A DNA stretch of 6,369 bases from Bacteroidota bacterium (GTDB lineage: Bacteria; Bacteroidota; Bacteroidia; J057): positions 1 through 6,369 of the forward strand of contig CAUJFT010000106.1 of assembly GCA_963169475.1 (NCBI GenBank), read 5' to 3'. This document shows, in pieces, positions 1 to 6,128 of this stretch. The notes under the pieces are model-generated. The model saw nothing but the letters and a program-made list of their open reading frames with translations. It did not search any database and was not told the origin of the DNA. Numbering within the stretch: the first letter of the stretch is position 1; every line of letters begins with the position of its first letter. The position numbers and the translations under genes were made by a program.

Positions 1-96
1 ATACTCATTACGGTACTTTCATTATCTGTGTTAGCTGCTTTGTATCCCTCCTTTAAAGCAAGTAAAATAGGCATAGCCGAAGGCTTAAAGCGATAA
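1..96 (+). CDS. ABC transporter permease, FtsX/MacB type (C-terminal end only)
   Basis: The frame is open from base 1 and ends in TAA at 94-96, giving 31 residues. They begin with a hydrophobic stretch (ILITVLSLSVLAALYP) and finish SFKASKIGIAEGLKR. This matches the usual end of FtsX-domain permeases (MacB, LolC/LolE and relatives): a last membrane helix, then 'AALYPA-x-RAS-x-x-x-x-x-EALR'. Such proteins work with an ATP-binding partner in the inner membrane, exporting substrates or releasing lipoproteins, using mechanical coupling rather than a classical transport channel. The rest of the gene lies upstream, so the subfamily and partner cannot be told. The gap of 70 bases to the next gene contains a possible -7 box, so the two genes need not be co-transcribed. 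Confidence 0.75.
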   Translation: MLITVLSLSVLAALYPSFKASKIGIAEGLKR

Positions 97-113
97 GTTA
101 AAATTAGAAAGAT

Positions 114-121
114 TACTTTTG
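114..121 (+). promoter_or_regulatory. possible Bacteroidota -7 promoter element before the 178-residue protein
   Basis: TACTTTTG fits the Bacteroidota -7 consensus TAnnTTTG exactly and lies 45 bases before the ATG at 167. No TTG/TTTG is visible at the expected -33 distance (roughly 17-23 bases upstream), so this is half a promoter at best. Read-through from the upstream permease gene is the alternative. Confidence 0.3.
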
Positions 122-166
122 AATATTTTTTAAATCAAAACCAATAAATTTTTTATTACAGAAAAT

Positions 167-703
167 ATGGATTTAATGACGGTAGTTTCCCAAGCCTTGA
201 TGTACTCCGTTCCAGCTTTACTCGTAGTGGTAGCAGTTAGAATTGTACTTTATTGGCAAAAAGAAAAAGAAAATCAAGACCAAAAGTCCCGAATAAAAAT
301 AGAAATTATCAAGAATAATTTTGCCCTAAAGCTATCCGCTTACGAGCGATGCGTGCTTTTCTTAGAGCGAATTAGCCCTCAAAGCCTTTTTACTACGAAT
401 CTTCCGGCTAATAAAACGGCAGAACAATATTATAGGGAGCTTGAATTTTCAATACGGACTGAATACGAGCATAATATTACCCAACAAATATACATGAGCC
501 CTCAAGCATGGATAGCCTTGGTCAAGGGAAAAGAAGACCTTCTTATGATTTTGAGAAACGTTAAAAACGCACTACCTAAAGAAGCTGATGGATTTGCCTT
601 AGCCAATGCCGTTGTAAGGTTTATGGAAGAGCAGCAGGCTTTCCCAACCCAGCAGGCTATCCTTGTGTTGAAAACGGAATCAAACGGATTGTTTGAAATG
701 TAA
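167..703 (+). CDS. membrane-anchored protein of unknown function, DUF7935-like
   Basis: This is a 178-residue protein of unknown function. Residues about 10-30 form one hydrophobic helix, interrupted by R25, that would anchor the N-terminus in the inner membrane. A basic/charged stretch follows (31-50), probably helical and cytoplasmic. The rest is predicted soluble and mostly helical. Two stretches look conserved: LSAYERCVLFLERISP (56-71) and EYEHNITQQIYMSPQAW (99-115). From memory these match a family of small Bacteroidota proteins (DUF7935) with no established role; a profile search would be needed to confirm the name. The ATG at 167 is the first good start and is preceded by an A/T-rich leader without a Shine-Dalgarno site, as is usual in this phylum. 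The protein lies between an FtsX-type permease and dnaA, and the 608-base gap after it argues against an operon with dnaA. Confidence 0.8.
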   Translation: MDLMTVVSQALMYSVPALLVVVAVRIVLYWQKEKENQDQKSRIKIEIIKNNFALKLSAYERCVLFLERISPQSLFTTNLPANKTAEQYYRELEFSIRTEYEHNITQQIYMSPQAWIALVKGKEDLLMILRNVKNALPKEADGFALANAVVRFMEEQQAFPTQQAILVLKTESNGLFEM

Positions 704-1094
704 AGTTCGAATATCTATATATAACGATTTCCCAAAATGATGATACTCTATTTGTACTCAAAAGATTAGGTTTGTAACATAACACACCAAGACACATTTG
801 AATATTAATTTAAAAACAAGATATTTCTATTTTTGAATTTGATATTTTTGTTTTCTTAAATATTTAAAAAACGAAGCTATTTTTTTGCTCCTATTTGTGT
901 AGGATTTGCAGATTTTTATAGCAATGATACACTGAAATATTCTGGTTACGAATTATTGTTTTTAGTTTCCTTTGATTCTCGTTTAATCGTGATTTAATAT
1001 TTTTTTTATATTAGAAATATAGTTAGTTCTTTATTTAATATTATGATAATCAGTTTATTATGATTGTTATTATCTTTAAATGCCCTAACGTTCA

Positions 1095-1144
1095 ATTTAC
1101 CAAAATCCTTGTAAAAACGCTATTTTAAAGGTTTTTGGGTTAAT
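1095..1144. repeat. imperfect inverted repeat upstream of dnaA
   Basis: The left arm ATTTACCAAAATCCTT (1095-1110) pairs with 1128-1144 (AAGGTTTTTGGGTTAAT). About 14 base pairs form, with two mismatches (1098/1141, 1106/1132) and one bulged G (1137), around a 17-base loop. It has no following T tract on the + strand and no gene immediately before it, so a terminator role is not obvious. The sequence AAAGGTTTT recurs at 1201-1209, next to the candidate dnaA promoter, so a protein-binding role is possible. The structure is seen; the function is a guess. Confidence 0.4.
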
Positions 1145-1206
1145 GTGGTGATAATTAGTGTTTTATATCTTTTTTGTTTTTTTTTAGAAAAAAGTTCACC
1201 AAAGGT

Positions 1207-1237
1207 TTTGAAATGCGAAAAATTAGATATAATTTTA
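1207..1237 (+). promoter_or_regulatory. candidate dnaA promoter
   Basis: TTTG at 1207-1210 is followed after 19 bases by TAATTTTA at 1230-1237. This matches the Bacteroidota -33/-7 pattern (TTTG, then TAnnTTTG) except for the last base. Transcription would start near 1244, leaving a leader of about 68 bases before the dnaA ATG. Confidence 0.35.
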
Positions 1238-1311
1238 AAGTCCAATTAGAAACGTATTTAAAAGCGATTATAAGCGGGAAAGTATTAATCAAACATTTTT
1301 AGCAAAAGCAA

Positions 1312-2748
1312 ATGGCAATGAATCACATTGACATCTGGGATAAGTGTCTATCCTCTATACAAGAATATGTGTCTCCGGACAGTTTCTCTACGTGGTTTGG
1401 TCCCATACGGGCAGTAAAATTAGCACAAGATGTACTTACCATTGAGGTGCCAAGTCAGTTTTTCTATGAGTACTTAGAAGCCCATTTTTTGGATTTGCTC
1501 AAAAATGCAATTCGGAAGCATATCGGACATCAAGGAAGGTTGGAGTATTCTATCATTGTAGAAAACACAAACCCTAATGGCGTACCTACTACGGTGAAAA
1601 TGCCGGTTTCTTCTAGTAATTCCGGGATAAAAAATAACCCTGTAACCCCCCCGATTAATGCCGAAAAGCTTGTCCCTAATCCATTTATTATCCCAGGTAT
1701 TAAGCGTTTTGAATGGGAATCTAATTTGAATCCGGCCTATTCTTTTGATAGCCTCATAGAAGGAGATTGTAATCGGCTTGCACGTTCAGCGGGGTTTGCC
1801 GTTTCTCATAAGCCCGGAGGCACTGCTTATAATCCTTTATATGTATTTGGTGCTACCGGATTGGGAAAAACGCATTTGCTGCAAGCAATCGGAAACGAAA
1901 TCAAAAAACAGCACCCCGATAAAACAGTAGTTTATATTACTTCCGAGAGGTTTATTAATCAGTTCATGGATTCGGTTAGGACAAACACCGTTTCGGATTT
2001 AATGCAAATGTACCAATTGATGGATGCTTTTTTGATTGACGATATTCAGTTTTTTGCTAATAAAGGAAAAACACAAGATACTTTTTTCCACGTATTTAAT
2101 CACCTTAGACAATTTGGAAAACAAATCGTGGTAGCCTCCGACCGCCCCGCTCATGAGCTTCAGGGAATTGAGGAAAGGCTCATCTCAAGGCTAAAATGGG
2201 GGCTAAGTGCCTCGCTTCAAATGCCTGATTATGACACCCGTGTTTCTATCCTTAAAACTAAAATGTATCAAAATGGGATTGAGTTGCCGGAGGAAGTGGT
2301 AGAATACTTGGCACATCATATTACGGAAAGCATTCGAGAATTGGAGGGCGCATTAGTCAGCCTTTTAGCGCAAAGTTCTCTAAATCGGAAGGAGGTAGAT
2401 GTGGAATTGGCAAAAAACTTGTTGCAGAGTTTTGTCAGTAAAGTTACCAAAGAAATTTCTATAGATACTGTACAGAAAGTAGTATGTGATTTTATTGGAG
2501 TAAAAATAGATGACCTCGTAGCACAAAGCCGCAAACGTACAATCGTACAAGCACGACAGCTTGCTATGTACTTCGCAAAGGAACTTACCAATCAATCCCT
2601 CAAAACGATTGGGCTGCATTTTGGCGGCAGAGACCATTCCACCGTAATTCACTCTCTCCAAACTGTTAATAACTTGATGGATACCGATAAGGAATTTAGC
2701 CTTCAAGTGCAGCAATTAAGGAAAAAATTGAGTTTAGAACTGACATAA
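1312..2748 (+). CDS. dnaA: chromosomal replication initiator protein DnaA
   Basis: DnaA binds origin boxes as an ATP-dependent filament, opens the duplex and loads the replicative helicase. All four domains are present in 478 residues, a normal length. Domain I (1-85) has the IW-x(17)-FSTWFGPI pattern. The variable linker is about 86-135. The AAA+ domain (about 140-355) has Walker A GATGLGKT (180-187), Walker B LIDDIQF (241-247; D243, D244), sensor I VVASDRP (273-279), arginine finger R293 in ERLISRLKWGL, and sensor II R342 in ESIRELEGAL. Domain IV (about 380-478) has VQARQLAMY (412-420) and the signature FGGRDHSTVIHS (437-448). Walker A has Ala where many DnaA proteins have a second Gly, and the signature has Ser where the classic form has Thr; both look like family variation. 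M3 (1318) is an alternative start. The upstream sequence is A-rich with no Shine-Dalgarno site. Confidence 0.98.
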   Translation: MAMNHIDIWDKCLSSIQEYVSPDSFSTWFGPIRAVKLAQDVLTIEVPSQFFYEYLEAHFLDLLKNAIRKHIGHQGRLEYSIIVENTNPNGVPTTVKMPVSSSNSGIKNNPVTPPINAEKLVPNPFIIPGIKRFEWESNLNPAYSFDSLIEGDCNRLARSAGFAVSHKPGGTAYNPLYVFGATGLGKTHLLQAIGNEIKKQHPDKTVVYITSERFINQFMDSVRTNTVSDLMQMYQLMDAFLIDDIQFFANKGKTQDTFFHVFNHLRQFGKQIVVASDRPAHELQGIEERLISRLKWGLSASLQMPDYDTRVSILKTKMYQNGIELPEEVVEYLAHHITESIRELEGALVSLLAQSSLNRKEVDVELAKNLLQSFVSKVTKEISIDTVQKVVCDFIGVKIDDLVAQSRKRTIVQARQLAMYFAKELTNQSLKTIGLHFGGRDHSTVIHSLQTVNNLMDTDKEFSLQVQQLRKKLSLELT

Positions 2749-2771
2749 TCCGTTTTTTTGGGCTTAATATT

Positions 2772-2811
2772 ATCCGATATAGGAAAACAAGTTATTTTTC
2801 CTATATCGGAT
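2772..2811. terminator. intrinsic terminator after dnaA
   Basis: A perfect 16-bp inverted repeat (ATCCGATATAGGAAAA at 2772-2787 with its complement at 2796-2811) encloses an 8-base loop, 23 bases after the dnaA stop. Four T bases follow the stem core on the + strand (2811-2814), and T-rich sequence precedes it (2753-2759). The stem is long with little GC. It fits a rho-independent terminator for dnaA, isolating it from the DoxX-like gene. Its symmetry would let it act on the other strand too, but no converging gene is visible. Confidence 0.75.
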
Positions 2812-2910
2812 TTTGGTGCAAATAGTTTCCCCTTGGGATATTGTAATCAAGCCCCTATTTTGTATTGTCTCTTAGAATGGGATAGTAATTCTAAAAATAG
2901 GTTCAAAATG

Positions 2911-2942
2911 TTTGATAAAGAGAAAGTTTTTTATTTAGTTTG
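2911..2942 (+). promoter_or_regulatory. candidate promoter of the DoxX-like gene
   Basis: TTTG at 2911-2914 is followed after 20 bases by TTAGTTTG at 2935-2942, one base off the Bacteroidota -7 consensus TAnnTTTG. Initiation near 2949 would leave about 35 bases of leader. Its place just after the dnaA terminator supports an independent transcription unit. Confidence 0.4.
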
Positions 2943-2983
2943 CATCACTTCTGTATAAACAAGCATTCATTCATTAAAGGTTA

Positions 2984-4243
2984 ATGGAAAATTATAAAAT
3001 TATCGGGATTTCCTATTTGCTGGCAGGCATTTTTGTCATGGCTTGGCTGGGCTTAGAGGCTTACCGTAAGGGTACGCTAAACCTACAACACTTGCCTATT
3101 TCCAAAGCACTTATTCTCATTCTCCGCACAATGGTGGGGATTCTATTTATTTATTCCGGGTTTATTAAAGCCAATGATTATACCGGATTTGCCTATAAGT
3201 TAGACGAATACTTTGGGGTATTTGCTAAAGATATGCCACTCTTGGAGGGTTTGTTTCTGGGCTTAATGAAGCCGCTTTCTATGTGGCTTGCTTGGTTTCT
3301 GAGTGTGTTTGAAATTGCGTTGGGTGTTGCGATTATGGTGGGCTGGAAAATGAGGCTGACAATGTGGCTAACTTTGTTGCTGATGATTTTTTTTACTTTC
3401 CTTACTGGATATTCTGCTTTACCCGGATTTACGCTTTCTCCTTTTGGCTGGAATCACGACCTAATGAAGGTTACAGATTGCGGTTGTTTCGGAGATGCCT
3501 TGAAACTGAAACCGCAGGAATCCTTCTACAAAGACCTCATTCTCTTAGTGGCTATTATCCCGATTTTCCTTACTCGTAAGCATATTCTACCGCTTTTTAG
3601 CAATAAATTTGCGGGTTTTACGTCTATTCTTTCTTTTATTTTATCAGGGGCATTTGCTTTTGCTTGTTATCAATTCCTACCACTAATAGATTACAGACCC
3701 TACAAAGTAGGAGTAGCACTCCAAAAGTGTACTATGGAGTCCGAAAATGGAGAGCCTCCTAAATGTAAGGATTGGGACGAGGTATATAGGATTAACTTAG
3801 CAGGAAATGATACAATCCCCGATGAAAAGGTAAAAACGAAAGCGGGAAATGATAGTATTGTCAAGTATCATGTAGTCCAAAGAATGGGAAAAGATACAGC
3901 GGAAATAGCGGAATTTAAAGGCAACGTATTAATGGTCATTATGTATGACATGGGCAAAGCCGGAGAAAAACAGATTGCGTATTCTATTGATTTATATAAT
4001 CGGCTCAAAGGTAGCAATATCCAATTGCTGGGAATGACGGGGAGTGGTAAGTCTTTGGTTCTGGAAGACTTTATCCCAAGGTATAAGATTCCGTATCAGA
4101 TTTCAGTGCGTGATATGACCATGCTTAAAACGATTGTGCGCGCCAACCCGGGCTATATGCTTCTTAAAGATGGAAAAGTAATCAAAAAATGGCATTATAA
4201 TATTCCGCCCACAGAAGGCGAATTAAAATTATTGGTTAAATAA
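2984..4243 (+). CDS. DoxX/MauE-like membrane protein with C-terminal soluble domain (BT_3928 family)
   Basis: This 419-residue protein has an N-terminal membrane half and a soluble C-terminal half. Hydrophobic segments lie at about 6-24, 42-60, 90-119, 125-143, 184-197 and 211-231. The segment starting LRTMVGILFIYSGFIKANDYTGFAYK resembles the DoxX entry (helix, then SGxxK). The DCGCFG motif (165-170, C166/C168) is typical of DoxX/MauE-type redox-associated membrane proteins. IDYRPYKVG (235-243) and LKTIVRANPGYMLLKDGKVI (381-400) match my memory of the Bacteroidota BT_3928 family, whose C-terminus resembles a thioredoxin fold. No CxxC is present, so classical thiol-disulfide exchange there is unlikely. 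C249 and C261 flank a short polar loop and could form a disulfide if extracytoplasmic. AAAGG lies 3 bases before the ATG. The substrate and role are unknown; a part in envelope redox chemistry is inferred only. Confidence 0.85.
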   Translation: MENYKIIGISYLLAGIFVMAWLGLEAYRKGTLNLQHLPISKALILILRTMVGILFIYSGFIKANDYTGFAYKLDEYFGVFAKDMPLLEGLFLGLMKPLSMWLAWFLSVFEIALGVAIMVGWKMRLTMWLTLLLMIFFTFLTGYSALPGFTLSPFGWNHDLMKVTDCGCFGDALKLKPQESFYKDLILLVAIIPIFLTRKHILPLFSNKFAGFTSILSFILSGAFAFACYQFLPLIDYRPYKVGVALQKCTMESENGEPPKCKDWDEVYRINLAGNDTIPDEKVKTKAGNDSIVKYHVVQRMGKDTAEIAEFKGNVLMVIMYDMGKAGEKQIAYSIDLYNRLKGSNIQLLGMTGSGKSLVLEDFIPRYKIPYQISVRDMTMLKTIVRANPGYMLLKDGKVIKKWHYNIPPTEGELKLLVK

Positions 4244-4295
4244 TTCAGTTAAGTATAAGTGAGTAAAAATTAAGAAAAAATCATCATTTAAATAA

Positions 4296-4325
4296 TTGAT
4301 TATTAGTAATTTAACCTTAGTATTT
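4296..4325 (+). promoter_or_regulatory. weak candidate promoter of the peptide transporter gene
   Basis: TTG at 4296-4298 is followed after 19 bases by TAGTATTT (4318-4325), which has the TA and part of the TTTG of the -7 box. It sits in a 121-base AT-rich gap. An overlapping A/T inverted repeat (TTAAAT 4288-4293, ATTTAA 4309-4314) could be an operator or simply reflect base composition. No clear terminator for the preceding gene is visible, so read-through is also possible. Confidence 0.22.
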
Positions 4326-4364
4326 ATTAATTATTTTTAACTATTCACTGCTTATAAATTATAT

Positions 4365-6002
4365 ATGTTTAAAAATCACCCCAAAGGGCTTCCCTTTTTG
4401 TTTTTTACCGAGATGTGGGAACGCTTCGGTTATTATCTGATGATCGGAATATTTACCCTTTATCTTAAAGAAACAGTAGACAAAGGAGGGTTTGATATGA
4501 CAGAAGCCGATGCAAGCAATCTTTATGGAACCTTTATCGCCTTGGTTTTTCTTACCCCTTTCATAGGAGGTATCTTGGCAGACAAATGGCTGGGCTATAT
4601 GAAATCCATTGTGATAGGGGGCGTAATGATGGGAGTTGGATACATAGGCATGTCAGTTCACAATTTGTCCGCGCTTTATATTTCGATGACACTCGTAATT
4701 CTGGGGAATGGATTTTTCAAACCTAATATTTCTACTATTTTAGGACGTTTGTATAACGATGAATCTTACAAAAACCAGAAAGACTCCGGATACAATATAT
4801 TTTATATGGGAATTAATATTGGGGCATTTATCTGTAACTTTGTAGCAGCGGTCATGCGGATAAAATTTGGGTGGGGAGGTGCCTTTATTTCCGCAGGAGT
4901 AGGAATGTTTATAGGAATCGCTATATTCTTAATAGGAATGAATCATTACAAGGCAGCAGATATTAAAGCTCCCTCCGGAATGAATAAGGAGGAGAAGCAA
5001 ATGTGGCTTGTCTTTGGGGGAGTAATTTTAGGAGCTATACTCTTTGCATTCATTGGATATAATATTCCCATTACTTTGGTAAAAGATAAGGTTACAGACG
5101 CTTTTTTATTTGCATGTCTTCCGGTTATGGGGTATTACGTGAATTTGTATTTGTCCTCTTCGCCCCAGGAGAAAAGGCCTATTGCGGCATTATTGGTTAT
5201 TTTTGCGGTAACGATTCCTTTCTGGGCAGTATTCAAACAAAATGGTTCTGCCCTCAATACTTGGGCAGACCGTTATACAGACCGGCAAGTAAGTGAGGAA
5301 ATCGCAGGACCGCTTAAAGCAGTAGATTTTCTAAGTACGGTTAGCTATAAAGAGGATTCTGTAAAAAATTTAGACCATCAGTTTCGCCCCATACCCGGAG
5401 AACCCAAAAAAATATGGGGGAAAGACTTGTATTTTAAAAACCTTCCAAAAGACAAACACCCCTCAAGCCCAGAAGCCAAAATTTCTGTTTGGGCACCGAA
5501 CCTTTCCCAATCTATTAATCCGGGTTGGGTAATATTACTTACGCCGTTGGTGGTGGGTTTTTTCGCTTTCCTGAAAAAGAGAGGAAAAGAGCCTACTACG
5601 CCCGGAAAGATTGCATGGGGCTTGTTGATAAGTGCCGTTTCCGGTTTTTGTATGGTTGGAGCTGTATATGTAAGCAGCAATGGATTAGAAAAAAGCAGCG
5701 TACTTTGGTTGGTGGCTACTTATGGGATTATTACAATTGGGGAACTTTGCCTTAGCCCGATGGGGCTATCCCTTGTGTCTAAACTTAGTCCTCCCCGAAT
5801 TGCGGGGATTATGATGGGCGGGTGGTTTCTTTCGACCTCAATCGGGAATAAACTCTCCGGAGTACTTGCCTCTATGTGGGATTCTTATGAAGACAAATCT
5901 CACTTCTTTTATCTAAATATTATATTGCTGGGGTTAGCAGCTATCCTAATGCTTGCCCTGATTCGGTGGCTCAATGCTATTTTTAAGGAGTATGTAAAAT
6001 AG
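4365..6002 (+). CDS. proton-coupled oligopeptide transporter (POT/PTR family, MFS fold)
   Basis: This 545-residue inner-membrane protein imports di- or tripeptides with protons. The family hallmarks are clear. ExxERFxYY is at the start of helix 1 (E16, E19, R20, Y23, Y24). GGILADKWLGY (68-78) is the MFS loop. GNGFFKPNIS (114-123) carries helix-4 lysine K119. FYMGINIGAFI (146-156) is the PTR2 signature. GELCLSPMGLS (459-469) carries helix-10 glutamate E460. Two extra hydrophobic helices (about 213-233, 245-263) lie between helices 6 and 7, as in bacterial POTs. Helix 7 ends FWAVFKQNGSAL (286-297), with K291 where several studied POTs have an acidic residue. About 80 polar residues (301-383) separate helices 7 and 8 and should face the periplasm. 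The ATG at 4365 gives the expected N-terminus, 'HPKGLPFLFFTEMWERF'. Peptide specificity cannot be read from the sequence. Confidence 0.95.
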   Translation: MFKNHPKGLPFLFFTEMWERFGYYLMIGIFTLYLKETVDKGGFDMTEADASNLYGTFIALVFLTPFIGGILADKWLGYMKSIVIGGVMMGVGYIGMSVHNLSALYISMTLVILGNGFFKPNISTILGRLYNDESYKNQKDSGYNIFYMGINIGAFICNFVAAVMRIKFGWGGAFISAGVGMFIGIAIFLIGMNHYKAADIKAPSGMNKEEKQMWLVFGGVILGAILFAFIGYNIPITLVKDKVTDAFLFACLPVMGYYVNLYLSSSPQEKRPIAALLVIFAVTIPFWAVFKQNGSALNTWADRYTDRQVSEEIAGPLKAVDFLSTVSYKEDSVKNLDHQFRPIPGEPKKIWGKDLYFKNLPKDKHPSSPEAKISVWAPNLSQSINPGWVILLTPLVVGFFAFLKKRGKEPTTPGKIAWGLLISAVSGFCMVGAVYVSSNGLEKSSVLWLVATYGIITIGELCLSPMGLSLVSKLSPPRIAGIMMGGWFLSTSIGNKLSGVLASMWDSYEDKSHFFYLNIILLGLAAILMLALIRWLNAIFKEYVK

Positions 6003-6031
6003 TAGTTGGTTTTTAATTTATTTAAATTGAG

Positions 6032-6072
6032 TAATATAAGTCCTTTTTTTATGGTTACTTAGGGTTATATTA
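6032..6072. repeat. inverted repeat after the peptide transporter gene
   Basis: TAATATAA (6032-6039) and TTATATTA (6065-6072) are perfect 8-base arms around 25 bases that include a run of seven T (6044-6050). A nested AAGT/ACTT pairing (6038-6041, 6057-6060) is an alternative. The arms are pure A/T and the T run is inside the loop, so this is a poor fit to a classical terminator. It could be a weak hairpin or a binding site in the leader of the next gene. Confidence 0.35.
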
Positions 6073-6128
6073 TCCAGTTTTTATTTCCTAATCTATACAT
6101 TGGACTTCTACACATAGGGGTAAATAAA

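Larger units (their letters stand above)
704..1311 (+). other. 608-base AT-rich gap upstream of dnaA, no gene seen
   Basis: No convincing coding frame exists in this stretch on either strand. It is visibly richer in A/T than the flanking genes, with long T runs (for example around 990-1010 and 1168-1186). It holds several sequences matching the -7 box TAnnTTTG (767-774, 828-835, 843-850), none with a properly spaced -33 partner. There is a short inverted repeat GATAAT/ATTATC (1045-1050 and 1069-1074), a longer imperfect hairpin (1095-1144), and a plausible dnaA promoter (1207-1237). A gap before dnaA could be an origin of replication, but I found no TTATNCACA box or near match on either strand, so origin status is unsupported. 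Confidence 0.6.

Noticed and set aside
680..696. TCAAAC/GTTTGA hairpin at the end of the 178-residue protein gene
   Set aside because: Only six base pairs, inside the coding frame and with no T tract after it, so not called as a terminator.
1141..1153. TAATGTGGTGATA as a possible degenerate DnaA box
   Set aside because: The reverse strand reads TTATCACCACA from 1154 back to 1144, which has extra bases relative to TTATNCACA; there is no cluster of further boxes, so an origin call is not supported.
2316..2715. Two minus-strand open frames inside dnaA
   Set aside because: They lie wholly inside a well-supported DnaA reading frame and their products (Cys- and Ser-rich, no domain) look like antisense shadows.
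2758..2958. Open frame of 66 codons between dnaA and the DoxX-like gene
   Set aside because: It needs a TTG start inside a T run, is read through the dnaA terminator hairpin, and its product shows no domain pattern.
3364..3579. 71-codon frame inside the DoxX-like gene
   Set aside because: It is a shifted-frame shadow of the membrane-spanning part; no ribosome site and no domain pattern.
4031..4054. Walker A-like GMTGSGKS in the C-terminal half of the DoxX-like protein
   Set aside because: It fits GxxxxGKS, but there is no Walker B or NTPase fold context, and the surrounding motifs are those of the BT_3928 thioredoxin-like domain, so it is most likely chance.
5114..5755. Other-frame open frames inside the peptide transporter gene on both strands
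   Set aside because: They overlap a clear POT reading frame, lack plausible starts or leaders and have no recognisable domain.
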